Of a stretch of 64,000 nt of DNA, positions 30,745 to 41,639 are shown one piece after another. The first letter of the stretch is position 1, and each line of letters begins with the position of its first letter. This DNA is from Limnephilus marmoratus. Lineage: Eukaryota > Arthropoda > Insecta > Trichoptera > Limnephilidae. The position numbers and the translations under genes are program-made. The stretch lies in NCBI GenBank assembly GCA_917880885.1, contig OU862913.1, positions 2,418,001 to 2,482,000 on the forward strand, in the 5' to 3' direction. The notes under the pieces are model-generated. The model was not told where the DNA came from. It saw nothing but the letters and a program-made list of their open reading frames with translations, and made no database searches.

Positions 30745-31190
30745 TTTCTTTTTTCACATTAACTGGGAAAAATAATTTCCCTCTGGACCTATGGGGATAT
30801 GGGGATGCTGTGTAAAGAGTATTTTTGTGGAAATAGAGGGGCCGACCAATCGTTCCACAGCCGAGATGTTGAACTCAAGAACGAGTCATGAGATAAATGT
30901 TAACAATGTACTATGAGCACGCGTTTGGCCTGTTTTTCAACTGTGCACCGGTGCCGAAGGAATCAATAACGCTAATTCCTCGGAGCGCGTGCCATTGAAA
31001 TAGCGGTAGAACAAGGACAGCATTCTCACCCGACGCGACGCTTGTGCTCTTAAGATTGCAATCCGTTTGTTAAGATAGAAGAATAAATCAAAGGAACCGC
31101 CGCGGTTTCCGCACAGAGTCGAGTATTTGTTCAGGAATTTCGAGGCACCAGACCAGAAGTGGCTGCCAAATTCAACCGTTGGGCGCACTT
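30745..31190 (-). mobile_element. LINE-B 3' end, diverged
   Basis: Same layout as 16397-16850 on the minus strand: RT C-terminal codons with lesions, a 3' region with CACAGCATCCCCATATCCCC and part of the hairpin, then A-rich sequence at about 30740-30760. The outer stem is partly lost. Confidence 0.7.
30937..31188 (-). pseudogene. LINE-B ORF2, RT C-terminal relic
   Basis: RRVRMLSLFYRYFNGTRSEE and LALLIPSAPVHS match the LINE-B copy at 16462-16848. Upstream, SHFWSGASKFLN is the preceding RT thumb motif. Between the two the sequence does not follow the family, so an internal rearrangement is likely. The frame ends before the family terminus. Confidence 0.65.
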
Positions 31191-31671
31191 CTGAGAGGCT
31201 AACTTAACTCTGGCTTCGATGGAGCCGTCAATTGTAAAAATTTGCAGTATTTTGGTGTGCTTTATTGTACATTTTTTCATTATAACAAACTACGAATTCG
31301 ATCCGTTCCATCAATCTTAATCCCTATATTAGGGCATTTCTTAACAAGGTCCCAGCGGCCGGTCGTCCTTGGGAAGACATTAAATCAATATTATTTATAA
31401 TATTCATTCTTTATCGCAAAAGGGCAGTGAGGTATAGAGAATTTAAAAGAGGTAGATGCGCCATCTTTAATCTGAATTCCTTTGTTAATTCAATTTTAAA
31501 GTGTACGAAATTAATCAAGAGTACGGCATCTTATGAAAAATTGAATTGTTTTTTTTATTAAGTTCCTGCTTAAAAAATCTGTCAATTAGGTTTTAAATAA
31601 CGTCCAGTCCATTTTTATACACCCCAGTAATTATTAGCAAAAGAATTTAAATAAATGGAATGTTTTCCATG
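31191..31671. other. Unassigned DNA
   Basis: Nothing recognised. Confidence 0.45.
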
Positions 31672-31898
31672 AATAGAAGGCCTTTGTCATCTTTAAGGAT
31701 ACTGTGAGGAAGGTCTTTTGAGGGAAGGAAGGAGATGAATTTCTGGAAGGAAAAGGGTATAAGGGATGGTGGGAATCTGGGGGTCAGTGTGGCCGTGTAA
31801 CGGACGAATGAATCTATCCCTCCCACTACAGCGCAAGGCGACGATCCTGCTGGACAGGTAAAATGGTCTCCCTCAACCAGTCTCTCCCGATCAAAAAA
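31672..31898 (-). mobile_element. SINE-B, 3' half
   Basis: The minus strand holds GGGAGAGACTGGTTGAGGGA, GGGAGGGATAGATTCATTCG and CCTTCCTCACAGTATCC in family order. The terminal hairpin is reduced and the 5' half is missing. Confidence 0.7.
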
Positions 31899-32385
31899 AC
31901 CCTTCAGATAAGTTTGGGAACCTCTGCGCTTTACGACCGCGACGGGCGATCAGACGGGCAGTTACAAGCGCACTGACTGAGCAGGCTCGCACGCGCACAA
32001 GTGACGGAACTGTTGGCGTGGCCTCTCAAAAGAAAGTCACATTCGTATGGCCCGTCACCAAAACTCATTTCGGACCGCTGCCCTGTACTTTTTATTTTAA
32101 GCTATTCTCAGATAAACCGAGAGAATATTGGATACCACGTTATAACGGAATTAATTTAATATGTCCAAAACCGAAATAGGTAAATATTATAAAACTAAAA
32201 CAAGTTTTATGTTATTATTGTGACAGTTGTATTGGCGCTCAAGTAAATCATGGTTAGGCCACATTGAGTCGACTTTTCAATTATAGATTATAAATTATTT
32301 TATAGCTAAAGAGACTTCATACTTTCCCAATACTCCCGTTGAAGTAGTATGATTGGTGCAGTCGCCTTTTGCGTCATGTTTTTAA
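31899..32385. other. Unassigned DNA
   Basis: Contains a short GC-rich patch (31930-32030) with no recognised family. Confidence 0.4.
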
Positions 32386-32826
32386 ATGACTTCAAAAAGG
32401 AGGAGGTTCTCAATTCGACTGTATTTAAAAAAAAATATATATATTTTTTTATGTTTGTTACCTCAGAACTTTTGACTGGGTGAACCGATATTGATGATTC
32501 TTTTTTTTATTTGAAAGCTGGTGCTTCCCGTGTGGTCCCATTTTAATTTGTTCCAGTTCCGATAATGGCAACCATGAGAATAAAAGTCTTAAATTTGCAT
32601 TAAGTATGTGCGCGACAAATGGACGAATAACTCAATATCACGCCAACCGATTTGGATGATTCTTTTTTATTGGAAAGGGTGTACATCAAGGGTAATTTTA
32701 TGAGAGTTTGGTTAGGTTCTAATTATCGGATCCATTACAAATTTATCGGATTATCGGATCCATTACAAAGTTGTAGAAGAATACGAAATTATTTTTTTAC
32801 TTTTTAGTGCATTTTTTGAAGTCGTT
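32386..32826. mobile_element. MITE-like repeat with GACTTCAAAAA termini
   Basis: ATGACTTCAAAAAGGAGGAG at the left and TTTTTTGAAGTCG at the right form short terminal inverted repeats. The interior (GGTTCTCAATTCGACTGTAT, TTTGTTACCTCAGAACTTTT, AACCGAT..TTGATGATTCTT) is a pattern common to a widespread insect repeat. ATTATCGGATCCATTACAAA is tandemly duplicated near 32720-32770. No coding sequence. Confidence 0.55.
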
Positions 32827-33874
32827 TTTTTGTTTTGTTAATTTTTTTTGTAATACTATAAACCTAAAACAAAGTCCATTGAAATAGACATCTGTTGCCA
32901 ATAATTGTAAGTAAGGAACTTGGTGGTCTAACAAAGTTCTAAAAGCCAAAAATTTTGAAGTTTTCCCGCATTCGCGAGGATGGTTTGATAACTTTTCTTC
33001 AGTTTCCCTTTGCACCGCCATTAAGACAAGATAAACGAAAATGTTCAAAATACAAATAAAATAATGTTTAAACATTCTCTGAAACACGGGCCCCGACGGA
33101 GGGGGCTTAGGGATTAATTTGTGGTGAACATTAATTAAGGATAAAAGAACTACACGTCGAACAAAATACATATCCTACTGTAGAATTTTTGTTGAGTGTG
33201 CTTGAGCTTTTTCGTTAGCTACCATAAATGCTGTTCTGCATCCTCTGTCATAACCAACCACTTCAGGCGGCATTAAGCCGAAGGAGAGAGCCTAATGTTT
33301 AACTATTTATCATCCCTTAATAACAAAACAGCTCCAAGGAAATAAGCAGAAGAAAGGGAAATTAATTTCACACGTCTTGGAATTTACGTTCCTTTTGGGG
33401 TTTTTTCATTCTATTGTAATATTTCTACGTATTTATACGTATTTGTCGTAGTCAAATTGTTCATCTCAGTACTATACCAATGTGTTTCATCCTTTTAGGC
33501 AAATAGATTTAGCAAATATATTTACCAGCTGATTAAAACTACGAACCGAAATGAACGAGGTGAATTTTTGCTGACACAATATTTGATATGAATCACACAA
33601 ACTTATTTCCTTCACACTTCGTGGCAAGGCTTCCAAAATTAACGACAAACTACCTCCACTGCAGGGGGAGGGAATACCAAACTGTGCTGCCCCCATGCCA
33701 CTTTGCTTTTAATATCTGGCAACCCTTACCACCAGCATCTATCTTAGTCTAGACGGGGTGATTAGACACACGGGTGAGAGGATTGTCAGAGAGACTAAAG
33801 AAATGCAGTAAGGGAAGAGGGCAGGGGTACAATGTGAATAGGTAGCAGTGTTTGTTCACGCCACGCCGCGCCGC
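32827..33874. other. Unassigned DNA
   Basis: Frames of up to 124 codons on the minus strand (32797-33171) overlap the MITE end and have no family signature. Confidence 0.4.
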
Positions 33875-34757
33875 CGCACATAGGAGTATTTTCATTAAAA
33901 CTCCGGTTAAAAGTCGATTTTACGAAGTTAAATAAAAACCTATTAAAGTCGCTCTTTTTGTAGCTTAATAACCGGGTCAATGAATGAGTGATACATTAGT
34001 TACTCAGTTAGCCGTCCTTTCTCGCGCAGGCAGTCGGAACCCAGTCGTTGTGCAGACCGCACGTCTTTGTTCTCGGCATTCGTTATTTTCATTATTTTGT
34101 AGTCACAGTTGTGATTTGGTGTGCTAAATTGTCGAAAAAAATTATTACGAATATGGAAGTAGAAGGTACGTAGAATATTTAATCAAGCCAATTTTCTACT
34201 TTATGTAGAATTAAAGTGTTTTAAAAAATTAAGCAAAATTAACCGAAAACATTAAAAGAATTGTATAAAAATATTAAGATAATCACGTTTTTGATTATGT
34301 GTCGAGGCTTGTCAAACTTTTATTTTATGATTAATATGTTAACTAGGATATTCTCTAATGAGTACAAAAAAAAAATTCTGCTTATATTTGCACCATTTTT
34401 GTTTTCGATCATTTGAAAGTGGTAAAGTAGAATTTGGGTAAATTTCGCTTTAATGAATTTTGAGAAGAAGAAGAAGATGACGTTAGCCTAGAAAATATGG
34501 AGGAAGAGAATGAAGATGTAGAAGATGATGTTAGCCTAGAAAATATGGAGGAAGAGGATGAAGATGACGAGTACGATTAAATATTTTTAATTTGAGTTTT
34601 TGAAACTGAAGAAAATAATCAAAAATTGCTTTATAGTAAATATTTGTACTTTTTTATTTAATTAAAGACTGTATTATATAATAATACGTTGTTTTATTAT
34701 AAAAACGACAATAAAATAGTTTTGACCGGATTTCATATCGAAATACTCCTATGTGCG
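33875..34757 (+). mobile_element. Terminal-inverted-repeat element carrying a small two-exon gene
   Basis: CGCACATAGGAGTATTT (33875-33891) recurs inverted at 34741-34757. Similarity continues imperfectly inward for ~20 more bases (CTCCGGTTAAAAG versus ATCCGGTCAAAAC). The 883 bp element encloses a plausible promoter/leader, two exons and an ATTAAA-type polyadenylation region (about 34660). The DNA transposon superfamily is not recognised and no clear target duplication was found. It is best read as an internally deleted transposon or a gene-bearing MITE. Confidence 0.65.
34153..34580 (+). CDS. Small acidic protein, two exons (34153-34165, 34465-34580)
   Basis: Exon 1 reads ATG-GAA-GTA-GAA-G and stops at GTACGT (34166). 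A 299 bp intron ends at TTTTGAG (AG at 34463-34464). Exon 2 restores the frame and ends at TAA 34578-34580. The 42-residue product is almost all Glu/Asp, with an imperfect repeat EDDVSLENMEEE(N/D)ED twice and the tail DDEYD. Splicing in this way is the only reading that joins the ATG to the open acidic frame; the exon 2 frame has no ATG of its own until mid-repeat. It could be the remains of a transposase acidic end after internal deletion, or an independent microprotein. I recognise no family. Expression is not shown. Confidence 0.5.
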
Positions 34758-36250
34758 CCGTATGAAATTCTTTTCCTGAACACAGTGTCGTGACAACGGA
34801 CGCTTTGCATTTTCATTTAGGAGAGCTGGGAGAATCATTCTAAAATAAGGAATTCAAATATTCAGGGGGAGGTTAAAGCAGATGTTAGTATGGATTTTAG
34901 AAAAGGTGATTTAAATTTTTCTGAAACGAAAATATTTTACCTTTGTAGCGAATGTCCTACAGCCTCAGGGGAAATAATGATTGGGTCTTACCTGGAACAA
35001 CAAGACAATAGATACATTCGTATTAATGACCATATTGCTATCAACAGTTCGCATAACACCAACACAACATACAGATACTAAAGTCACCATTACAATTTCT
35101 TTATTATATACCTACACTACCAGAGAATGAACCATTTCACCCTTATTTCAATAATATAACTACCGTTGTCACCGCATTGTTTTGCCGAAATAATGAAAAC
35201 TTAACTCATCAATACAACCCCCGTGCATTGATTACTATATTTTATGTTCTGAGAACAAATAAATTAATTTTAAACAAAGGGTTCTTTATTTACTTATAAG
35301 CATTTGAATTGTTACATCATAGGGGTTTTCCATGAAAAATCTAGAAGTACGTTGATTAAAATTATTTCGTATCTTAAATGGCATTTAATTCTTCTTTAAA
35401 ATGAAAAATTACCTCGTTTTAAAACACTTTATTATACAATTTTGAAAATAGTCAATTAGTTTCAGTTATAACTAATCCTGTTGAGTTAGTTCATATCATT
35501 ACGGTCCCTAAGAAGGTTAGTTAGAAGGTAGAAACTTTTGAAAAATTGTAAAATGTAATGTCAACCAGGCTAAAATATTTCTTTCTTCGATAATTTAATT
35601 CAGTTTCATTTGCAAAGATGGACAGTTGACGCATTTTATACCAGTTCTCTAGCTGTTCCTTGCCACGTTTTAAAGTTCCAGCATAGTTCTGTCTTTCCGG
35701 TTAAATAAAGCTGTAGTGATGGGCACTTCTAGTCCAGACAATGTTTTGTTAATTAAAATACCCTCAAATGTAGGTATTAAGTTAAATGGAGGTTTTCGCT
35801 GATTTTTGACTGCCCGTTAGAAGTCATGTTGATTCTAATAAGAACATATGATTCAACCAATTTTTCGCCTACCATGTAGTATAAAAAAAGCATTTAGCTA
35901 AGCTCTTACCATATGGATATAAACGTTAACAGCATGTTATTAACAAACATCAATATTTGTTCCCGACCAACTTTTGACATTTTCCAAGTGGAAGTGATTA
36001 TCTCCACAGAAACTCGTTTATTTTTAATAATCACTGAGCTACTAGACAAGAAGGCGTTAAAGGGAAGAGGAAGGAGGGGGAATAGATAAGAGGAAGAAGA
36101 GAAAACACTTGGGAATTAATTTCATTAATAAATAATTAGAGTTTCGTCTCACAACCTCCCCATAGGAACATGAAATTTGTTAATCTTTAATTTCGAAACG
36201 GCTTAATTAATATTACAGTATAATAACGTGAAAGATTCCTCTACAGTGTA
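34758..36250. other. Unassigned DNA
   Basis: One 63-codon plus frame (34890-35081) reads ...FYLCSECPTASGEI... and might be a relic, but I cannot assign it. The rest is AT-rich and without recognised repeats. Confidence 0.4.
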
Positions 36251-36895
36251 TGTGAATATGTATGGAGTTTCAATGTCTCTCAGCAGATGTTGCTAGTATA
36301 GATAGTTAAATGTAGTTTTAAGGTGTTTCAACAGAGGCACTATATAAGAGAAACAAATGGGTTAGGCAGATAGCCGATCTACAAGTGGGCACCTTCAGTG
36401 ACCATTTCCCCTGCTCCAGAGTATCACAACGCATCAGTTAGTACGGACATTACGTCCAGTTAGATATTCATAATAAACAAGACTCAGAATCTAAGCCAGT
36501 GGTTCCCAAAGTGGTCTGTACGGACCCTTCTGCATTTAGACCGTGGAAAAGACCGTGGAAAATTAAAATTGAATCGGGGGTTCCTGAACAACGCTAAGGG
36601 TTCCGCGCTAGATTCTCAATTCTTTTTGCCCACTCCACACCACAAGGAGGGGGGCATAATAGGATGGGATGGGGCAGGATGAGATGGATGGAGTGAGATG
36701 GGTTTCCACAATGAAAGGGGGGGAGGGTGTAATGGGATGAGATGGGTTTTTCTCTGGGCCTCCTTCGCCCCCCTGGAAGTCTGAAACGCCCACCCACAAA
36801 AGAGTTTGGGAACCACTGATTAAAATGAACGTATCATTGAAACTCCCGATCATCAGAGATGTATTGTATATCAGAGGAAATAACAGTACACCACA
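36251..36895 (+). mobile_element. LTR-like repeat L, copy A (interrupted)
   Basis: Shares with 43954-44393 and 53285-54088 the order TGT.AATAT.TATG, AGTTT(C/T)AATGTCTCTC, TTTAAGGTGTTTCAAC, TATATAAG, GCCGATCTAC, CACCTTCAGTGA, CCAGTTAGATATTCAT, AATAAACA, AAACTCCCGATCATCAGA and CACCACA. TG...CA ends, a TATA-like box and AATAAA suggest a solo LTR. A hAT-type MITE is inserted at 36497-36818. Confidence 0.65.
36497..36818. mobile_element. hAT-type MITE inside LTR-like copy A
   Basis: CAGTGGTTCCCAAA at the left and TTTGGGAACCACTG at the right are exact inverted termini of a form well known for non-autonomous hAT elements. The interior is a GGATGGGATGGGGCA-type purine-rich stretch with no gene. The 8 bp flanks (ATCTAAGC and ATTAAAAT) are only partly alike. 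Confidence 0.85.
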
Positions 36896-38069
36896 TTCAA
36901 CTCATTCAGAGCTAAAGGAGTTTATTTGTCAGACAGATTATGGCATTATTAAAAAACAGTAAATTTACCTATTAACTTGGAAGTATGAACGAAACAGCTT
37001 CTAAGGTTTCTCAATTTCATACAAAGGATATATATATATCATACTGAAGGTTTCAGAGCATATTCAAATCAAATTTCGCTTAACGGGGCTTCAGCGCGGT
37101 TACAATATCAATGGATGTTTTTGCAGAAGACTTGAGAGGTATATCGACCAATAGAATACTCTCTGAATAAATCAATTCATAACACCCACACTTCATGCGT
37201 CATTGTGAATTGTCAACAATGTTATCAAAAAATATCTGACATTTTTCGTTAAATATCCTCACAATTCCGACACCTTAAGATTGACGTATTTTTAAGTATT
37301 TTCGAGGAATTTCACCTAGAGTGGTATAGTAGGTAGTTCCTCTGCGGTACGTTCCGATGACAGCTGTTAGTTTGACAGATGATAATTACAGGCGGTGTCA
37401 CGTGACGCTAAAGGGCATTAAAACGATAAAAAACACCCAGTTGTGTAAAGTTAGGTGCACCTTTATTAGTGCACTTATTATTTTCCTTAAGTATCTTTCA
37501 AAAACGAATTGAAATGTAAAAATTTTAAAGTTTTTAACACGAATAAGGTAATTGAATTTGAATTAATGATATGAAACTAATTGCCCGATCTAAAAACGAC
37601 TAAGTTCAGTTTTGATTAAAATATCACTTTGGTCATGTCATTTTGTTCAGAGATCGAAATTTCATAAAAGTTTTGCCGATCTATATCGTCCAACATTATT
37701 TATTATAAGCTTGTGAAGGAGTTTTAATTTGGAGGGCTTATGTTTTGTGTTTGCTTTTTGTAAATTTAATCAATGACCTGTTTAACTGTTTCACAATTTA
37801 AATTATTTTTAAGTTGCTTATTAGAGGTCTTTAAAGATATAGGACAAATTTAATAAGTTCAACAATATTCATTGTGCACAAATAATCAATCGTGAACTCC
37901 AAAATCCTCTTTTGCCATTCTAAGATTGTTGTCAGTTTAAAAACATGTTTTTAAAAATGAGAAATTTCACTAATCGATCTACCAAAAATGTTGTTCAATT
38001 GATCATAAAAATATGCTGCAAATCAAAGCAGAACTTTTAAAAAGACTGTTTTTTTTAACATTATTTTTT
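36896..38069. other. Unassigned AT-rich DNA
   Basis: No gene, repeat or structure recognised. Confidence 0.45.
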
Positions 38070-38570
38070 CTGATGAGTTGGTTCCGCATTGATGAGGATC
38101 GTGACCCCTACTTCTATTTCCATAGTGAACATGGCTCCTTTAATCTTCACGCTGCATTTAGAGTCAAGGACACCCTAGTACCGGACAACAGTAATACTTT
38201 GTCACTCCAGCGCATTGGTCACCTTCCTCTGCTTCTGCCTTCCACATTGCTAGTGACTATGAGCTTTTTCCAATTGGAGTCCTCAGTTTGGCGAACAACG
38301 TGTATCGCAAAGATCTCGAAACATGTTTTAGGCAGATATTTGAAGCCTTTTGTGAATGCTTTGTATTTTCAGAATTGACAGGTTTGTGCGGCTGTCCATG
38401 GAATCCTGAGCATTTTTCTCCTGCATCACATTTCGAGGGCGTCTATCCGCTTTCTTTTGCTGGTTCCAAGTGTCCATGTTTCCACACCGTATAGAAATAT
38501 GGGGAAAATAAACGCCCGGACAAATCTGATCTTGGTGGTTATCGATATGCATCTGTCACTCCAAATCTTT
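38070..38570 (-). pseudogene. RT C-terminal relic of a LINE (YGxETW type)
   Basis: The minus strand reads RAFIFPIFLYGVETWTLG, KRKRIDALEM-stop-CRRKMLRIPWTA, and further on SNVEGRSRGR-stop-PMRWSDKV and SLTLNAA. This is the C-terminal pattern of RTE/Jockey-like LINE proteins found throughout insect genomes. Several stops and shifts break it. The plus-strand 121-codon frame here (38013-38378) is its antisense shadow. Confidence 0.75.
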
Positions 38571-39934
38571 TGCATTTTACTCACGGCGTCTTTTGACATG
38601 CAAATTCTTCTTTTACAGATTAAAACATCTTTTTAATATTCTTCCCCTATGACCGGACCGTATTCACCGCATCACAGGCATCTTTATACTTTTTTTAAGT
38701 TCTGTTTCACGTCATATAGGTACCGTTTGTCAAAACCGTATTTTTTACAAACAATATTGTAACGCCATTATAAAAATAATTATGTGGACTATTTTCACTA
38801 GGGCTTTCTTTCTCTACGCACACAAGTAAACAACTTTATCATCTGTGCTTATCCAATACGAGCTTCTACATTTTCCAACCCATGTTTAAGCCCGAACAAG
38901 AAAGTGGTTACATTTTATCCTTTGAGGGTATAATTATTTAGGATGTTTTTTTATCTTGTATTGTTTGTGTATGGAATCTACCATCGTCAGACTTGTTTTG
39001 CGGTTAACTGTTAATTTGCATGTTTAGAACATATTTGTAACAGTGTTTATTCTACGATGCTTGTTGATGGAAAACACGTCACGAAATAGAAGATTAATAT
39101 TATCATTGGAATTTCGGATGGCATGAATGTTAATTAATGGACTAAATAATCTTTCTGTGCACCGTATTTACGGAATTCCTAGAAAGAAAGCATCTGACTG
39201 CGGCTGGTTGAAGCATAGCAGAGCACTGTGCAGTCTAGTTCATAATTATTATTCAAGAAGAAATTTAAATATCAGATTTGAACTTGTTCCAGCAGATGAA
39301 TGTTTCGTTTTCACAGTAAATTAAATGAGAATTTTTTGCAATTTAGTTACTTCGCCTTGAAAGGAATGGTTGAGTTTTACGTAGAATATTATTGCAAAGA
39401 ATATAATTTAAGTTCCTTCATAACTTTGATATGTATTCAACAGAATATCGAATGTATGAAAATAGTAACTTCTTTATACGTATATAAAATTTAGATCACA
39501 TCAATATCAATTGACTGATAAAGTTTTTTAGACTTGAGTTTTTTTCTACCCTAAAATTCTTACATTACATCACGCCTGTCACTAGAGTCTCTCTCAGGGG
39601 GACACCAACCCCCACAATATATCCCCTAAAGTACTCCTTCCTGTTGAGGGGGAACTAGCACTTAGCCCTGAGACAAAGGTAAAATATTACTGATAGCTAT
39701 TGAAACGTACCCAGTATCACCACTTCACAACCAAATTACATGCAATTACATCGGAAGAAAGTGTTTGCATGTATACGCATATATAATACATGTATAAGCC
39801 AAGCGTGTCCATTCAGGTTCCTCCCATATTTCTTTTGTTTGCTTCCCTTTTTCAACACCCACCCCTCCCCCTATGGTATTCATTGGAGATATGCACGAAA
39901 TAGAGCGGCCCTCGAAGCAAGTCTGTAAATATTT
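38571..39934. other. Unassigned DNA
   Basis: Short frames only. Nothing recognised. Confidence 0.45.
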
Positions 39935-40406
39935 TTTTACATTAGCTCTACACAGGAGACCCGGAGGAAAAAAAATATCTCAAGGTCTTTGTCATCTTTG
40001 GAAAGCTGTATGGAGGATCTTTTAAGGCAATGGAAGGAGAGGATGTTCTGGGAAGGAAAATGATAAAAGGATCGAGTTAGGAATCTCGGGGTCAATGTTT
40101 CTAGGATTGCGGAAGAACGAATCCATCCCTCCCACTGTGGATCAAGGCGGTGGATCGAGAAAATCTGGCTGGAGAGGCCTAGGTTAGTTTTCCCTCACCC
40201 AGTCTCTCCCAATCCGGCCTGCCACGCAGTAGGTGGGCAAATGCATTCGCGGTTAAGACCTAGACTAATCTCACACCGTGAACCCAGGCACCCATTGCTA
40301 AATCACAAAACAAAAACAATCACTTGGGGTGACGTATGGAAGGGATGTTGGTTATCCAATAAATGGTCTCAGGGGCGGCGGTACCCATATCCGCCTCTCA
40401 AATTAC
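39935..40406 (-). mobile_element. SINE-B copy, full length
   Basis: The minus strand runs from GTAATTTGAGAGGCGGATAT, GGGTACCGCCGCC and ACCATTTATTGGATAACCAA through CACGGTGTGAG, AGCCAGATTTTCTCGATCCA and GTGGGAGGGATGGATTCGTT to a poly(A) at about 39937. It gives the clearest view of the SINE-B 5' end. The inner 3' hairpin has decayed. Confidence 0.85.
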
Positions 40407-41065
40407 AAAATATTTACACTACGAAATATTTATATTTCTACCTCTACATCATTTTTAAATGTTGGATCTTTGGATTGACCTAAATTTAAAGAAGGTTTGT
40501 ATTGAGTTTTCTCATGAAGGGATGAATTCTGGGAACAGTGTTTATTTGTATATAAATTGTGAAATGGACATGAGAGACGATCTGCGCTACTTTTAGCTCC
40601 TAGAAATGTCAATACAACGGAAACCTTCGTCTATATTTTGTTTTTTGGGATCCTATTTGAAGGGGAGATAGTTTAACATTGTCTCCTAAGAAAGAATGAA
40701 AAAACGTATGTATTTGACAGAAGTATAATTCTCGGTGTAAAAAAATACAGTAGATACTAGGCAAAATCGTACATATTAATTTTCATACCATTTCACATAA
40801 AATACTATACAAATGTTGCGCCCCTTGTTCATAGATTGATGAGCTTTGAATCACTCAAAAGCAAAGCCTCAGCATCTCAGCAAATTAAACATGAATGATA
40901 GAACCAATCAATTACTGAATTTAATAAAATTCCGGAGGCCTAATTTTTACTCCGAGTTTTTATGATTTTACATTTTAATATCCTATTTCTCTTTTATGTA
41001 AGACAACTATTTTGATCCAAACAACATCCTGAAGGTAAGTTTTAAGATTTTCACGGCCAAAAGCA
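40407..41065. other. Unassigned DNA
   Basis: No recognised feature. Confidence 0.45.
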
Positions 41066-41121
41066 TTTTCGTTATTTGTTTTTGGGGTGTAATGCCGTGT
41101 TGCGCTACCTCCTTCTTTAGC

Positions 41122-41157
41122 CAACGTTTCGGACATCGTTGCAGTGTCCATCATCAG
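41122..41157 (-). ncRNA. Hammerhead ribozyme motif, minus-strand arm
   Basis: The minus strand gives CTGATGA (41151-41157), stem II GGACA ... TGTCC (5 pairs, nine-base loop CTGCAACGA), GAAAC (41126-41130) and GTT, giving a minimal self-complementary AC/GT stem III. All core bases are present. Confidence 0.65.
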
Positions 41158-41205
41158 GGCAGATCCGGCAGATCAGACACATATACCGGATCTGCCGGAT
41201 CTGCC

Positions 41206-41241
41206 CTGATGATGGACACTGCAACGATGTCCGAAACGTTG
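41206..41241 (+). ncRNA. Hammerhead ribozyme motif, plus-strand arm
   Basis: CTGATGA (41206-41212), GGACA ... TGTCC, GAAAC (41233-41237), then GTTGG. It is the inverted copy of the motif at 41122-41157. Confidence 0.65.
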
Positions 41242-41489
41242 GCTAAAGAAGGAGGTAGCGCAACACGGCATAACACCCCAAAAACAAATAACGAAAAAGA
41301 TCCTGAAGAGTTATATTGCTAGATGTTAAAAGGGAAATCGGTGATTCACTCTTACAAACTAGGATCTATGTTTAAGCTATTTCCAAACAGACCATGCATT
41401 TTTCATTATTTAATGAATATTGTTATGCAATTATAAATTTAATATCCAAGTATGTCGTATTGTCGGAGGCCGTTAGCCGCATCCTGGCT

Positions 41490-41615
41490 CCAGTGACCAG
41501 TGACCAGTGACCAGTGACCAGTGACCAGTGACCAGTGACCAGTGACCAGTGACCAGTGACCAGTGACCAGTGACCAGTGACCAGTGACCAGTGACCAGTG
41601 ACCAGTGACCAGTGA
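41490..41615. repeat. Minisatellite, 18 x CCAGTGA
   Basis: Eighteen uninterrupted identical copies of a 7-base unit span 126 bp. They lie at the 3' edge of an RT relic on the minus strand. Because 7 is not a multiple of 3, the translation cycles through three phases. Confidence 0.97.
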
Positions 41616-41639
41616 CCCGGTGTCTCAACAGGCCGGCGA

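Larger units (their letters stand above)
41066..41297. mobile_element. Palindromic PLE-derived element with two hammerhead motifs
   Basis: Two ~109 bp arms (41066-41174 and 41189-41297) are inverted copies with about one mismatch (GGTGTAATGCC versus GGTGTTATGCC), separated by the 14 bp spacer AGACACATATACCG. Each arm carries GTTTCGGACAT ... TCATCAGG or its complement, the PLE terminal-repeat hallmark. Inside each arm GATCTGCCGGATCTGCC is a short repeat. A 76-codon frame (41092-41322) runs through it and is an artefact of the palindrome. Confidence 0.85.

Noticed and set aside
36594..36853. Three overlapping proline/glycine-rich minus-strand ORFs
   Set aside because: They are translations in several frames of the GGATGGGATGGG-type interior of a hAT MITE.
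36840..36870. Hammerhead motif at GAAACTCCCGATCATCAG in the LTR-like repeats (also 44337 and 54029)
   Set aside because: GAAAC and TCATCAG are on the same strand in the wrong relation. A hammerhead needs CTGATGA followed by GAAAC on one strand, and no stem II is present.
41066..41322. 76-codon ORF across the 41 kb palindrome
   Set aside because: The frame exists because both arms are open by chance. The symmetry and ribozyme cores explain the sequence better.
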